Shown in pieces: positions 1 through 8,638 of a DNA stretch of 64,000 nucleotides. The stretch's first letter is position 1. The number at the start of each line of letters is the position of its first letter. The stretch comes from Streptomyces sp. AC550_RSS872. GTDB lineage: Bacteria > Actinomycetota > Actinomycetes > Streptomycetales > Streptomycetaceae. The notes under the pieces were generated by a model, which searched no databases, had not been told where the DNA came from, and saw only the letters and a program-made list of their open reading frames with translations. Both the position numbers and the translations under genes were made by a program. Location: positions 62,001-126,000 of the forward strand of contig NZ_JAGMUL010000026.1 in assembly GCF_019049285.1 (NCBI RefSeq), read 5' to 3'.

Positions 1-1418
1 CCGGACGCGGCGGAGTACCGGAAGAACAGCGAAACCGTGAACTCCCCTGTCCCGAGCGGCAGTCGGGACCGATACGGCAGCCGTACGGCGTCGTCGTCGC
101 CGTCGAACTCCATGGCCCTGCCCAGCACGCCGTCCGTCACCCTGGCGCCCCCGAGGACGGTCGCCCGGGGTGCGCCCGGGGCGAGGTCGGCGGTGGTCGG
201 GTCGGGGCCACGACGCGGCCCGAGCCAGCTCTCGGTGAAGCGGACGAAGCGGATCTCGTCCCGCGCGTCCACGGCGCCGCCCTCGTACAGCAGGCCGACC
301 GTGGACGCGTCGATGCCCACCATGTCGGAGTAGCCCGACCAGTCCGTGGTGACGACCTTGCCGCGGTCCACGCTGTCCCAGGTGGTGCCGCCGTTCCAGG
401 AGGACCGGATCATCATGGTCCGTCGACGGTCGGGGTCGCCGGGCGCGGACAGCAGCAGCCGCTTGCCCAGGCGGAGAGTGGCGCCCTGCACCTGGGGCGT
501 GTAGAGGTCCGGAACATTCCGGAACGGGCCGGTGAAGGTGGTGCCGCCGTCAAGGCTGTACGTCTGGGAGCGATGCCCGAGGTCGGTGCCGTCCTGCTCC
601 CGCCCGCTGATGAGGATCGTGCCGTCCGTACGCTCGGCGAGGGTCACTTCGGACGGCTTCTGCCGGAAGGTGCCGTCGGCCTCGGCGATGGGCCAGGAGT
701 CGGTGGCGCCGATCCGCCAGTGGTCACCGCCGTCGTCACTGACGATGAGGGCGGCGTGGTTGGCGGTGACCCGACTGCCGTCCCAGGTCTCGGAGTTGAC
801 GCCGAAGACCAGCCGCCCCGCGTGCCTGCCCCGGGTGAGCTGGATGCCGTGCACGGGCCCTGTGGCGTACCAGGAATTCCAGTCCGCGGGCAGTATGTCG
901 GCGCTCAGGTCACGTGGCGCGGACCAGGTCCGGCCGTCATCGTCGCTGTACTGGAGATGAGGTGTGCGGTCACAGGGCACCGAGCAAGGGCCGCTGTCCG
1001 TACGGCCGGTGTTGTACGTCTCCGCCAGCAGGACCCGCCCGGTCTCATGGTCCACGAGGGGCGCCGGGTTGCCGTGCGTGTCGCCGTTGCCCTCGTTGAC
1101 GACCTGGAGCGGCCCCCAGGTGCGGCCACCGTCCGTCGACCGCTTGAGAACGAGGTCGATGTCGGCGGCGTCTCCGCAGTTGAGCACCCGCCCCTCGGCG
1201 AACGCCAGCAGCGTGCCGGCCTTGGTCTGCACGATCGCCGGGATACGGAAGCAGGCGTACCCGGGATCCTGGTCGGCCCTGAAGAGGGCCTGCTGCTCGA
1301 ACGACGGTGCCGTGCTGCTCGGTTGGGACGGTGCCGAACCTAATGTCGCGGCCGTCGCCGTGAGGGCGACGGCCGCGACCAGGGCAGCTCTGAGACGTGC
1401 GCGAACTCTTGACGGCAT
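1..1418 (-). CDS. Secreted sialidase (exo-alpha-sialidase), C-terminus cut by window edge
   Basis: A BNR-repeat neuraminidase predicted to remove terminal sialic acids from glycoconjugates outside the cell. The reading frame stays open from an ATG at 1418 to the window edge, so about 472 residues are visible and the end is missing. The N-terminus (MPSRVRARLRAALVAAVALT) is a typical Sec signal peptide. FRIPAI near residue 60 is the family FRIP motif carrying an active-site arginine. Five Asp-box-like repeats follow: STDGGRTW (about 92), SDDGRTW (about 158), SDDGGDHW (about 226), SLDGGTTF (about 287) and WNGGTTW (about 340), spaced as in a six-bladed propeller. It is transcribed alone, away from the fdh operon. 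An inverted repeat lies 41 bp upstream of the start. The family is clear; the natural substrate is not shown. Confidence 0.9.
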   Translation of the reverse strand, partial: MPSRVRARLRAALVAAVALTATAATLGSAPSQPSSTAPSFEQQALFRADQDPGYACFRIPAIVQTKAGTLLAFAEGRVLNCGDAADIDLVLKRSTDGGRTWGPLQVVNEGNGDTHGNPAPLVDHETGRVLLAETYNTGRTDSGPCSVPCDRTPHLQYSDDDGRTWSAPRDLSADILPADWNSWYATGPVHGIQLTRGRHAGRLVFGVNSETWDGSRVTANHAALIVSDDGGDHWRIGATDSWPIAEADGTFRQKPSEVTLAERTDGTILISGREQDGTDLGHRSQTYSLDGGTTFTGPFRNVPDLYTPQVQGATLRLGKRLLLSAPGDPDRRRTMMIRSSWNGGTTWDSVDRGKVVTTDWSGYSDMVGIDASTVGLLYEGGAVDARDEIRFVRFTESWLGPRRGPDPTTADLAPGAPRATVLGGARVTDGVLGRAMEFDGDDDAVRLPYRSRLPLGTGEFTVSLFFRYSAAS

Positions 1419-1458
1419 GGTGCGGCCCGCCCTTCATCGTCTGGTCGGTGTCCAGGCA

Positions 1459-1472
1459 TCCGAACATTCGGA
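1459..1472. promoter_or_regulatory. Perfect inverted repeat upstream of sialidase
   Basis: TCCGAACATTCGGA has 6-bp arms around a 2-nt centre and sits 41 bp upstream of the sialidase ATG, in a locally AT-richer stretch. The shape and place fit an operator for a dimeric regulator, but no regulator is adjacent and none can be named. Confidence 0.45.
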
Positions 1473-1873
1473 CATCCCACGTCCAAAGTGCGCATCACAG
1501 ACGTTAGTTGGGCTATCGCACACATCACAAGAACCGTGCAGGTGTCACTTCACGGATGGAGTACTGCTTTCCCTCGATTGGCCCGCGCTCGAATGAAGCG
1601 GACCCTCGCCGCCTTCCAGGACACGGCCCGGAGAACCTGCTCCCGCCAACGCGGCATCATCACCGGGCTGTTCGGCGGCAGCACCATCGATCTGGGCGTA
1701 GGACGTGTGCTGCAAAGCCACCTGAGCGCGGCCGACCAGCCCACACGGACGCCGGGTGAGTGCCCACCAACCTGCACTGTCCGCCGGACACCGGCATGTG
1801 GCGCCCGCAGGCGACCGAGCCATCGAACAGCGGGGCCCCTACAGGCGCAGGGGGCGCTCCCCGCCGTTCAGGG
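1473..1873. other. Intergenic stretch, no gene recognised
   Basis: About 400 bp between the sialidase promoter and the end of the fdh operon. Short open frames exist on both strands, but none has a ribosome-binding site, plausible composition and recognisable product. The part up to about 1580 is relatively AT-rich and probably belongs to the sialidase promoter; nothing else was seen. Confidence 0.5.
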
Positions 1874-1894
1874 CCCCGCCGGCGTGCCGCGGGG
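1874..1894 (-). terminator. Weak hairpin after fdhD
   Basis: CCCCGC and GCGGGG (1874-1879 and 1889-1894) can pair about 10 nt beyond the fdhD stop codon. The stem is short and lacks a T-tract, so this is only a candidate end for the fdh operon. Confidence 0.3.
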
Positions 1895-1903
1895 GAACCG
1901 TCT

Positions 1904-2767
1904 TCAGCCCTGGGCGGCCGCGGCCCGCAGGGCGATGCGGTCCTCACCCGCGTACACGTTCATGGAGCTGCCCCGCAGGAAGCCCACCAGCGTCAGCCCC
2001 GTCTCCGCGGCCAGGTCCACCGCGAGCGACGAGGGCGCCGAGACGGCCGCGAGGACGGGGATGCCCGCCATCACGGCCTTCTGGGCGAGCTCGAAGCTGG
2101 CCCGGCCGGAGACGAGAAGCACCGTGCGGGACAGCGGCAGGTCGCCGTTCTGAAGGGCGCGGCCGACCAGTTTGTCGACCGCGTTGTGCCGGCCGACGTC
2201 CTCCCGTATGTCGAGCAGCTCGCCGTCCTCGGTGAACAGGGCCGCCGCGTGCAGCCCCCCGGTCCGGTCGAAGACCCGCTGGGCCGCGCGGAGCCGGTCG
2301 GGGAGGCTCGCGAGCAGGTCGGGGTCGAGCCGGACCGGGGGAGTGTCGCCGCCGTGCGTGTCGTCGATGGGCCAGCGAGCTGTCGTACGGACCGCGTCCA
2401 GCGACGCCTTGCCGCACAGCCCGCAGGACGACGTCGTGTAGACGTTCCGTTCGAGGGTGATGTCGGGGACGGCCACGCCCGGCGCGGTCCGCACGTCCAC
2501 CACGTTGTAGGTGTTCGAGCCGTCCACCGTGGCGCCCGCGCAGTAGACGATGTTCCGCAGGTCGGAGCCCTCGGCGAGCACGCCCTCGCTCACCAGGAAC
2601 CCGGCGGCGAGCGCGAAGTCGTCGCCGGGTGTGCGCATGGTGATCGCCAGCGGCTTGCCGTTGAGGCGGATCTCCAGGGGTTCCTCGGCGACGAGTGTGT
2701 CCGGGCGGGTGGAGACCACCCCGTCCCGGATCCGGATCACCTTGCGTCGTTCCGTGACTCGTCCCAT
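1904..2767 (-). CDS. fdhD: FdhD sulfur-carrier protein for formate dehydrogenase
   Basis: FdhD passes sulfur from a cysteine desulfurase to the molybdenum cofactor, which formate dehydrogenases need for activity. The 287-residue protein carries the diagnostic [10 protein letters not shown] loop with the CxxC pair, followed by the family blocks [24 protein letters not shown] and [12 protein letters not shown]. The ATG at 2767 gives the usual N-terminus ([16 protein letters not shown]); the frame continues upstream but would run into the preceding gene. It is the last gene of the operon, 23 bp after the iron-sulfur subunit. Its presence supports the reading of the upstream genes as a true Mo/W formate dehydrogenase rather than a Complex I fragment. 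Confidence 0.95.
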   Translation of the reverse strand: MGRVTERRKVIRIRDGVVSTRPDTLVAEEPLEIRLNGKPLAITMRTPGDDFALAAGFLVSEGVLAEGSDLRNIVYCAGATVDGSNTYNVVDVRTAPGVAVPDITLERNVYTTSSCGLCGKASLDAVRTTARWPIDDTHGGDTPPVRLDPDLLASLPDRLRAAQRVFDRTGGLHAAALFTEDGELLDIREDVGRHNAVDKLVGRALQNGDLPLSRTVLLVSGRASFELAQKAVMAGIPVLAAVSAPSSLAVDLAAETGLTLVGFLRGSSMNVYAGEDRIALRAAAAQG

Positions 2768-2790
2768 TTTCCCGTCCCCACCAGTCCTGA

Positions 2791-3651
2791 TCAGTCCCGG
2801 TTCTGTACGTGCTGATAGCCGAAGCGGCCCTTGATGCACAGATTGCCGTGGGTCACCGGATTGTCGTGCGGCGAGGTGACCTTCACGATCTCATTGTCCT
2901 GCACGTGCAGGGTGAGGTTGCAGCCCACACCGCAGTACGCGCACACCGTGGTCGTCTCGGTCTGCGCCGACTCGTCCCACGTACCCGCCGCCCGCATGTC
3001 GAACTCGGACTTGAAGGACAGCGCCCCGGTCGGGCACACCTCGATGCAGTTCCCGCAGTACACGCACGCCGAGTCGGTCAGCGGGGCGTCGTGCTCCACG
3101 GCGATCCGGGCGTCGAACCCACGCCCGGCCACCGAGATCGCGAAGCTGTTCTGCCACTGGTCCCCGCACGCGTCCACGCACTTGTAGCAGAGGATGCACT
3201 TGCCGTAGTCGCGCACATACAGCTCGTTGTCGACTTTTGGCTCCTCGTCGAGCCGCGCCGCGTCCGGGCCGAACCGGTCCGGTTTCGCCTCGTACTCCTT
3301 GATCCACCCGGCGACCTGCGGGGTGGTCGACAGGTCGACCGACGACGCGAGCAGCTCAAGGACGATTCGGCGACTGTGCCGGGCGCGCTCGGTGTCGGTC
3401 CTCACCTCCATCCCGGCCTCGGCCTTGCGCGAGCAGGCCGGGACGAGCGTCCGCGAGCCCTCGACCTCGACGACACACACGCGGCAGGCGTTCTTGGGCC
3501 GCAGTGTGTCCCCCTCGCACAGGGTCGGGATGTCCTTCCCGGCCGCCCGGCAGGCGTCGAGGATCGTCGAGCCCTCCGCCCCGCGCACGGGCTCCCCGTC
3601 GATGGTGAACTCCAGCAGCCGGCGCGGGATCCCCAGCGGTACCACGGTCAT
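2791..3651 (-). CDS. Formate dehydrogenase iron-sulfur polypeptide (N-terminal part of a split alpha subunit)
   Basis: A 286-residue electron-transfer protein matching the first third of NAD-dependent FdhA/NuoG-type subunits. In order: a 2Fe-2S ferredoxin domain with cysteines in LCEGD and ACRVC (about 45-75); a region like the NuoG His-Cys cluster; two 4Fe-4S motifs, [11 protein letters not shown] (about 150) and [12 protein letters not shown] (about 200); and the molybdopterin-oxidoreductase Fe4S4 motif CAYCGVGC with NLCIKGRFG (about 236-272). In canonical FdhA this last motif is fused directly to the catalytic domain. Here translation stops right after it, and the catalytic part is a separate gene two positions upstream. 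The ATG overlaps the stop of the diaphorase gene (ATGA), so the two are translationally coupled. Confidence 0.85.
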   Translation of the reverse strand: MTVVPLGIPRRLLEFTIDGEPVRGAEGSTILDACRAAGKDIPTLCEGDTLRPKNACRVCVVEVEGSRTLVPACSRKAEAGMEVRTDTERARHSRRIVLELLASSVDLSTTPQVAGWIKEYEAKPDRFGPDAARLDEEPKVDNELYVRDYGKCILCYKCVDACGDQWQNSFAISVAGRGFDARIAVEHDAPLTDSACVYCGNCIEVCPTGALSFKSEFDMRAAGTWDESAQTETTTVCAYCGVGCNLTLHVQDNEIVKVTSPHDNPVTHGNLCIKGRFGYQHVQNRD

Positions 3652-5480
3652 TCGTACGCCCCCAGACGGTCGATGGCGGATTCCACGGCGTTCCACGCGG
3701 TCTGCCCCAGACCGCAGATCGAGGCGTCCCGCATCGCGCGGCCGACCTCCCTGAGCAGGGCGATGTCATCGGAGGCCGCCGCACCCGTGCGCTGAAGGAT
3801 CCGGTGCAGCGCCTCCTGCTGCCGTACGGTCCCGACCCGGCACGGCACGCACTGCCCGCACGACTCGTCCCGGAAGAACTCGGCGATCCGCAGCAGCAGC
3901 CGCGGCAGCGGGACCGTGTCGTCGAAGGCCATGACCACACCCGAGCCGAGCGTCGTGCCCGCCTCCCGCGTGCCCTCGAAGGTGAGCGGGATGTCCAGCT
4001 CGTCGGGACGTACGAAGCCGCCCGCCGCGCCGCCCAGCAGCACCGCCCGCAGCCCGTCGCGGACCCCGGCCCGCTCCAGCAGCTCGCCGAGCGTCGCGCC
4101 GAAGGGCAGCTCGTAGATGCCGGGCCGCTCCACGCTCCCGGACACACAGAACAGCTTCGGCCCGGTGGACCGGTCCGTGCCGATCGCCGCGTACGCCCGG
4201 GCTCCCATCGTCAGGACGGGCAGCACATTGACCAGGGTCTCGACGTTGTTCTCCACCGTCGGCTTCCCGAACAGCCCCTTCTCCACCGGGAACGGCGGCT
4301 TGGAGCGCGGCTCGCCACGGTAGCCCTCGATGGAGTTGAAGAGAGCCGTCTCCTCACCGCAGATGTACGCCCCCGCGCCTCGCCGGATCTCGATGTCGAA
4401 GGCGTACCCCTGACCGAGGATGTCCTCCCCGAGCAGCCCACGCGCGCGTGCCTGCGCGACGGCGTGCTCCAGACGCCCCAGCGCTCGCGGGTACTCGCCC
4501 CGCAGATACAGGTAGCCCTTGTGGGCGCCGGTCGCGTACGCCGCGATCGTCATCGCCTCGACGAGCGCGTACGGATCGCCCTCCATGAGCACGCGGTCCT
4601 TGAAGGTGCCCGGCTCGGATTCGTCGGCGTTGCAGACGACGTAGTGCGGGTGGTCGGGCTGCGACGCCGTGGCCTGCCATTTGCGGCCGGTGGGGAAGGC
4701 GGCGCCGCCACGCCCGACCAGGCCGGAGTCGGTGACCTCGCGGATGACTCCGGCGGGGCCCAGCTCGAAGGCCCGGCGCAGTGCGGTGTAGCCACCGTGG
4801 GCGCGGTAGTCGTCGAGACTCAAGGGGTCCACGACACCGACACGGCCCAGCAGCACCAGCGACGGGTCCCCTGCCTGGGGAACCGCCATCGCCGCCGCCG
4901 GCTCCTCCGGCGCCGAGTCCGGCGCGCTCGCGGCGAGTACGGCGTCGTGCACGGTCGTCGGCGCCGACACCGCCGTACGCACCGGATCCCCGGCCTTGAT
5001 CGCGAGCACGGCAGGAGCCCGCTCGCACAGCCCGAGACAGGGGCTGCGCTCGACACTCACCCCGCTGCCGAGGCCGAGCCCGGCCTCGATCCCGGCACAC
5101 AGTTCGCTCGCCCCGGCCGCCGCGCACGCGAGGTCCGTGCACACGTGGAGGACGGTCGCCGGGCGGGGCTTGACCGAGAACATGGCGTAGAAGGTGGCCA
5201 CGCCGTACGCCTCCGACGGCGGCACCGTCAGCCGTCGGCACAGGTAGTCGAGGGCGCCCTCGCTGATCCAGCCGATCCGGTCGTTGAGGGCGTGCAGCCC
5301 CGGCAACAGCAGGTCACGTCGGTCCCGGGCCGCGCGGCCGCCGCGTGCCCACCTCAGGTCGGCGTCGGTTCGGTCGGCGCCCTCCCAGGACGACTCGGGC
5401 GGGCCGAGCAGGGCGTCGACGGCGGCCCGTTCGTCGTCCGTCGGTTTGCTGTCGCCGAAGTGCAGGTCCACTGACGTCAC
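3648..5480 (-). CDS. Fused NuoE/NuoF-type diaphorase subunit of formate dehydrogenase
   Basis: Predicted NADH-forming module of the formate dehydrogenase, 610 residues. The first about 170 residues are a NuoE-like thioredoxin-fold 2Fe-2S domain (CTDLACAAAG, then CLGLCERAP). The rest is NuoF-like: the glycine-rich NADH-binding GRGGAAFPTGRKW (about 254-266), the FMN-site segment YICGEETALFNSIEG, and the 4Fe-4S motif ESCGQCVPCR (about 537-546) with a final cysteine in SICGLG. A fused E-F polypeptide is usual in soluble NAD-linked formate dehydrogenases and hydrogenases. The GTG at 5480 overlaps the stop of the catalytic-subunit gene (GTGA); a second GTG at 5471 is possible. It sits between the two halves of the alpha subunit, an unusual order. 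Confidence 0.85.
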   Translation of the reverse strand: MTSVDLHFGDSKPTDDERAAVDALLGPPESSWEGADRTDADLRWARGGRAARDRRDLLLPGLHALNDRIGWISEGALDYLCRRLTVPPSEAYGVATFYAMFSVKPRPATVLHVCTDLACAAAGASELCAGIEAGLGLGSGVSVERSPCLGLCERAPAVLAIKAGDPVRTAVSAPTTVHDAVLAASAPDSAPEEPAAAMAVPQAGDPSLVLLGRVGVVDPLSLDDYRAHGGYTALRRAFELGPAGVIREVTDSGLVGRGGAAFPTGRKWQATASQPDHPHYVVCNADESEPGTFKDRVLMEGDPYALVEAMTIAAYATGAHKGYLYLRGEYPRALGRLEHAVAQARARGLLGEDILGQGYAFDIEIRRGAGAYICGEETALFNSIEGYRGEPRSKPPFPVEKGLFGKPTVENNVETLVNVLPVLTMGARAYAAIGTDRSTGPKLFCVSGSVERPGIYELPFGATLGELLERAGVRDGLRAVLLGGAAGGFVRPDELDIPLTFEGTREAGTTLGSGVVMAFDDTVPLPRLLLRIAEFFRDESCGQCVPCRVGTVRQQEALHRILQRTGAAASDDIALLREVGRAMRDASICGLGQTAWNAVESAIDRLGAYE

Positions 5481-7396
5481 CTCACGATGGTCGCGACGGG
5501 GAGCTTCTCGATCCGGATCGCCGACGCCTTGAACTCCGCCGTGCCCGCGATCGGGCAGTTCGCCTCGATCGTCAGCTGGTTGGTGTCCACCTCGTCGGGA
5601 AAGTGCATGGTCATGAAGGCGAGCCCGGGCCGCAGCGCGGTGTCGACCCACACCGGCGCGACGACCGAACCGCGCCGCGAGGTCACCTGGACCTCCTCGC
5701 CGACCACGACCCCGTACCGCTCGGCGTCCTCCGGGCACAGCTCGACGAACTCGCCGCGCCGCAGCGGGGAGGCGAAACTCCCGCTCTGCACCCCGGTGTT
5801 GTAGGAGTCGAGCCGCCGCCCCGTGGTGAGCCGGATCGGGTACTCCTCGTCGGTGAGATCGACCGGCGGATCGTGCTGGACGAGCCCGAACGGCGCCGGC
5901 ATCCCGCGCTCGGCCGGGTTCTTCTCCCACAACCGGCTATGGAGGTAGGTCGGTTCGAGCTGCTCCGTGCTCGGGCAGGGCCACTGGATGCCCTGGTGTT
6001 CCTCCAGGCGTTCGTACGTCATCCCGTGGTGGTCCGGGGAGACCGACCTGAGCTCGTTCCAGACGGCCTCGGCGTCCGCGTACTTCCAGTCGTGGCCGAG
6101 CCGCGCCGCCAGCTCGCAGATGATGTCGATGTCCTCGCGCGCCTCGCCGGGCGGAGTGACCGCGCGCCGCACCCGCTGCACGCGCCGTTCGCTGTTGGTG
6201 GTGGTGCCGTCGGTCTCGGCCCACCCGGCGGTCGCGGGGAGGACGACGTCCGCGAGCTGGGCGGTCTTCGTCAGGAAGATGTCCTGGACGACGAGGAAGT
6301 CCAGCTGCCGCATCCGCCGTACGGCCTGCTCGCTGTCCGCCTCCGACTGCGCCGGGTTCTCGCCGATGCAGTACACGGCCTTGAGCGTGCCCTCCTCCAT
6401 CGCCTCGAACATCTCCGTGAGGTTGAGGCCGTAGTGCGGCTGGATGACGGTGCCCCAGGCCGACTCGAACTTCAGGCGGGTGCTCGTGTCCAGGATGTCG
6501 TGGAAACCCGGCAGGCGGTTGGGGATGGCGCCCATGTCGCCGCCGCCCTGCACGTTGTTCTGCCCGCGCAGGGGCTGCAACCCGCTGCCGTAGCGGCCCA
6601 CATGCCCCGTCAGCAGGGAGAGGTTGATCAGCGCGCGGACGTTGTCGGTGCCGTTGTGGTGCTCGGTGATGCCGAGGGTCCAGCACAGCTGGGCGCGCTC
6701 GGCGCGGGCGTAGGCGTGGGCCAACTCCCTTATGGCGGCGGCCGGTACGCCCGTCACCTTTTCGGCCAGCGACAGCGTCCACGGCTCGACCAGCGCCTTG
6801 TACTCCTCGAAGCCGCTGGTGGCCCGCTCGATGAACGCCTCGTTCGCGAGGCCCGCGTGGATGATCTCGCGGCCGATCGCGTGCGCCATCGGGATGTCGG
6901 TGCCGACGTTCAGCCCCATCCAGCTCTCCGCCCACTCGGCGGTGGAGGTGCGGCGCGGGTCGACGGCGTACATCCGGGCGCCGCGTCGGATCCCCTTCAG
7001 CACGTGCTGGAAGAAGATCGGGTGAGCGAAGCGGGCGTTGGAGCCCCACATCACGATGACGTCGGTGTGCTCGATCTCCTCGTAGGAGGACGTGCCCCCG
7101 CCCGACCCGAAGGCCGCGGAGAGGCCGGCGACGCTCGGGGCGTGACACGTCCGGTTGCAGGAGTCGACGTTGTTGGTGCCCATGACGACCCGGGCGAACT
7201 TCTGGGCCACGTAGTTCATCTCGTTCGTGGCGCGGGCGCAGGAGAACATGCCGAAGGCGCCGCGGTTGCGGGCCAGGCCCTCGGCCGCCCGGGTCAGGGC
7301 TTCCTCCCAGGTGGCCTGCCGGAACGGTTCGTCGCGGGAGTCGCGTACGAGCGGGTGCGTCAGCCGTGTGTAGTTCTTCGGTTGCCGTTTCCTCAT
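5477..7396 (-). CDS. Formate dehydrogenase catalytic molybdopterin polypeptide
   Basis: A 639-residue molybdopterin oxidoreductase of the formate dehydrogenase type, predicted to oxidise formate to CO2. The active-site segment is NRTCHAPSVAGL with the metal ligand at Cys84, in the position that holds selenocysteine or cysteine in known enzymes, followed by the conserved His. Other blocks include MWGSNARFAHP, GQNNVQGGGDMGA, YCIGENPAQSEAD, VVLPATAGWAETDGTTTN and, in the C-terminal cap, PLRRGEFVELCP. The N-terminal Fe4S4 domain normally present is absent and is encoded downstream at 2791-3651. The ATG at 7396 overlaps the stop of the PanE-like gene (ATGA). Formate rather than nitrate specificity follows from the motif, FdhD and the diaphorase neighbours. 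Confidence 0.88.
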   Translation of the reverse strand: MRKRQPKNYTRLTHPLVRDSRDEPFRQATWEEALTRAAEGLARNRGAFGMFSCARATNEMNYVAQKFARVVMGTNNVDSCNRTCHAPSVAGLSAAFGSGGGTSSYEEIEHTDVIVMWGSNARFAHPIFFQHVLKGIRRGARMYAVDPRRTSTAEWAESWMGLNVGTDIPMAHAIGREIIHAGLANEAFIERATSGFEEYKALVEPWTLSLAEKVTGVPAAAIRELAHAYARAERAQLCWTLGITEHHNGTDNVRALINLSLLTGHVGRYGSGLQPLRGQNNVQGGGDMGAIPNRLPGFHDILDTSTRLKFESAWGTVIQPHYGLNLTEMFEAMEEGTLKAVYCIGENPAQSEADSEQAVRRMRQLDFLVVQDIFLTKTAQLADVVLPATAGWAETDGTTTNSERRVQRVRRAVTPPGEAREDIDIICELAARLGHDWKYADAEAVWNELRSVSPDHHGMTYERLEEHQGIQWPCPSTEQLEPTYLHSRLWEKNPAERGMPAPFGLVQHDPPVDLTDEEYPIRLTTGRRLDSYNTGVQSGSFASPLRRGEFVELCPEDAERYGVVVGEEVQVTSRRGSVVAPVWVDTALRPGLAFMTMHFPDEVDTNQLTIEANCPIAGTAEFKASAIRIEKLPVATIVR

Positions 7397-8364
7397 GCGG
7401 CGCTCCTCAGCGCGAGCAGGTCCGAGATGGCGTGCACGGTGCGCAGGGTGGGCACTTGGACGCCGGTGATCTCCGCCAGCTCGACGACCGCCGCGAGGAG
7501 TACGTCGAGTTCGAGCGGCTTGCCGCGCTCCAGGTCCTGGAGCGTGGAGGTGCGGTGGTCGCCGACGCGTTCGGCGCCCGCGAGACGGCGCTCGATGGAG
7601 ACGCCGACCTCGCAGCCGAGGGCCTCGGCGACCGCGAGCGTCTCGGTCATCATGATCTCGATGACCTTGCGGGTGCCGCCGTGCAGACACATCTGCCGCA
7701 TGGTGGCGCGGGCCAGCGCGCTGATCGGGTTGAAGGAGATGTTGCCGAGCAGTTTGAGCCAGATGTCGTTGCGCAGGTCCGGCTCCACCGGGCACTTCAG
7801 GCCGCCGGCCACCATGGCCTCGCTGAGCGCGAGACAGCGCCGGGAGACGCTGCGGTCGGGTTCGCCGATGGAGAACCGGGTGCCTTCCAAGTGCCGTACG
7901 ACACCGGGTCCTTCGAGTTCGGTGGCGGCGTAGACCACGCAGCCGACGGCCCGTTCGGGCGTGAGCACCGCACTGACGGCGCCGCCCGGGTCCACGCTCT
8001 CGACGCGGTGGCCGTCGTGCGGGCCGCCGTGCCGGTGGAAGTACCACCAGGGGATGCCGTTCTGGGCGGCCACGACCGCCGTGCCGTCGTCCAGAAGGGG
8101 CTCGATGAGCGGCCCGCACGCCGCGTACGAGTTGGCCTTCAGGCCCAGGAAGACGTAGTCGGCCGGGCCGACTTCGGCCGGGTCGTCGGTCGCGTGGGCG
8201 CGGGCGGTGAAGTCGCCGCGCGGACTGAGCACCCGCACCCCGTGCCGCCTCATGGCCGCGAGATGCGGTCCACGGGCGATGAGGTGCACGTCGGCGCCGG
8301 CGCGATGCAGTGCGGCTCCGACGTAGGCGCCGATCGCACCGGCGCCGAGGACTGCAACTTTCAC
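7393..8364 (-). CDS. 2-dehydropantoate 2-reductase family protein; possible oxalyl-CoA reductase
   Basis: A 323-residue NAD(P)-dependent PanE/ApbA-family reductase. The N-terminal Rossmann motif is VAVLGAGAIGAYVG, the substrate-facing block is VFLGLKANSY, and the C-terminal helical domain (from about 180) has the family's Lys-Asn region NDIWLKLLGNISFNPISAL. It leads the formate dehydrogenase operon and is coupled to it by an ATGA overlap, an odd place for pantothenate synthesis. In Methylobacterium extorquens a PanE-like enzyme (PanE2) has been reported to reduce oxalyl-CoA to glyoxylate, so in this oxalate/formate setting that role is a good candidate. That assignment is inference; the family is certain. 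GTG start at 8364 with GGAG nine bases upstream. Confidence 0.8.
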   Translation of the reverse strand: MKVAVLGAGAIGAYVGAALHRAGADVHLIARGPHLAAMRRHGVRVLSPRGDFTARAHATDDPAEVGPADYVFLGLKANSYAACGPLIEPLLDDGTAVVAAQNGIPWWYFHRHGGPHDGHRVESVDPGGAVSAVLTPERAVGCVVYAATELEGPGVVRHLEGTRFSIGEPDRSVSRRCLALSEAMVAGGLKCPVEPDLRNDIWLKLLGNISFNPISALARATMRQMCLHGGTRKVIEIMMTETLAVAEALGCEVGVSIERRLAGAERVGDHRTSTLQDLERGKPLELDVLLAAVVELAEITGVQVPTLRTVHAISDLLALRSAA

Positions 8365-8436
8365 TTCGGAACGCTCCGTTCGGTCGAGGGAGTACCGCGG
8401 AGGTGGCTGGGAAGTAACGCCCGATCAGGGTCGAAT

Positions 8437-8462
8437 TTCGTCGACTGAATATTGTCTACAGT
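8437..8462. promoter_or_regulatory. Two copies of the putative GntR operator in the fdh/MFS divergent promoter
   Basis: Read on the minus strand, 8451-8462 is ACTGTAGACAAT and 8437-8448 is TCAGTCGACGAA. Close copies lie in front of gntR (11278) and between the ThDP enzyme and sucC (39840); the 11 bases CAGTCGACGAA are identical here and at 39841. The pair lies 73-98 bp from the PanE-like start and about 180 bp from the MFS start, so one site could control both directions. Assignment to the neighbouring GntR is inference. Confidence 0.65.
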
Positions 8463-8638
8463 ATGGATGAGGGGTCAGCAAGGGGTCGCGCACGCCGTTC
8501 GGCAGGGTCGTCCGCCCGGCGCTCGACGTGGTGTTCCGGACACTGTTCGACCGTTCGTCGCGCCCTGCATACCGCTCACCGCATACGGTCGACGCGCCGA
8601 CTTCTCAACTCCGCGCTCGGTCCCTACCGTTCGGGATC

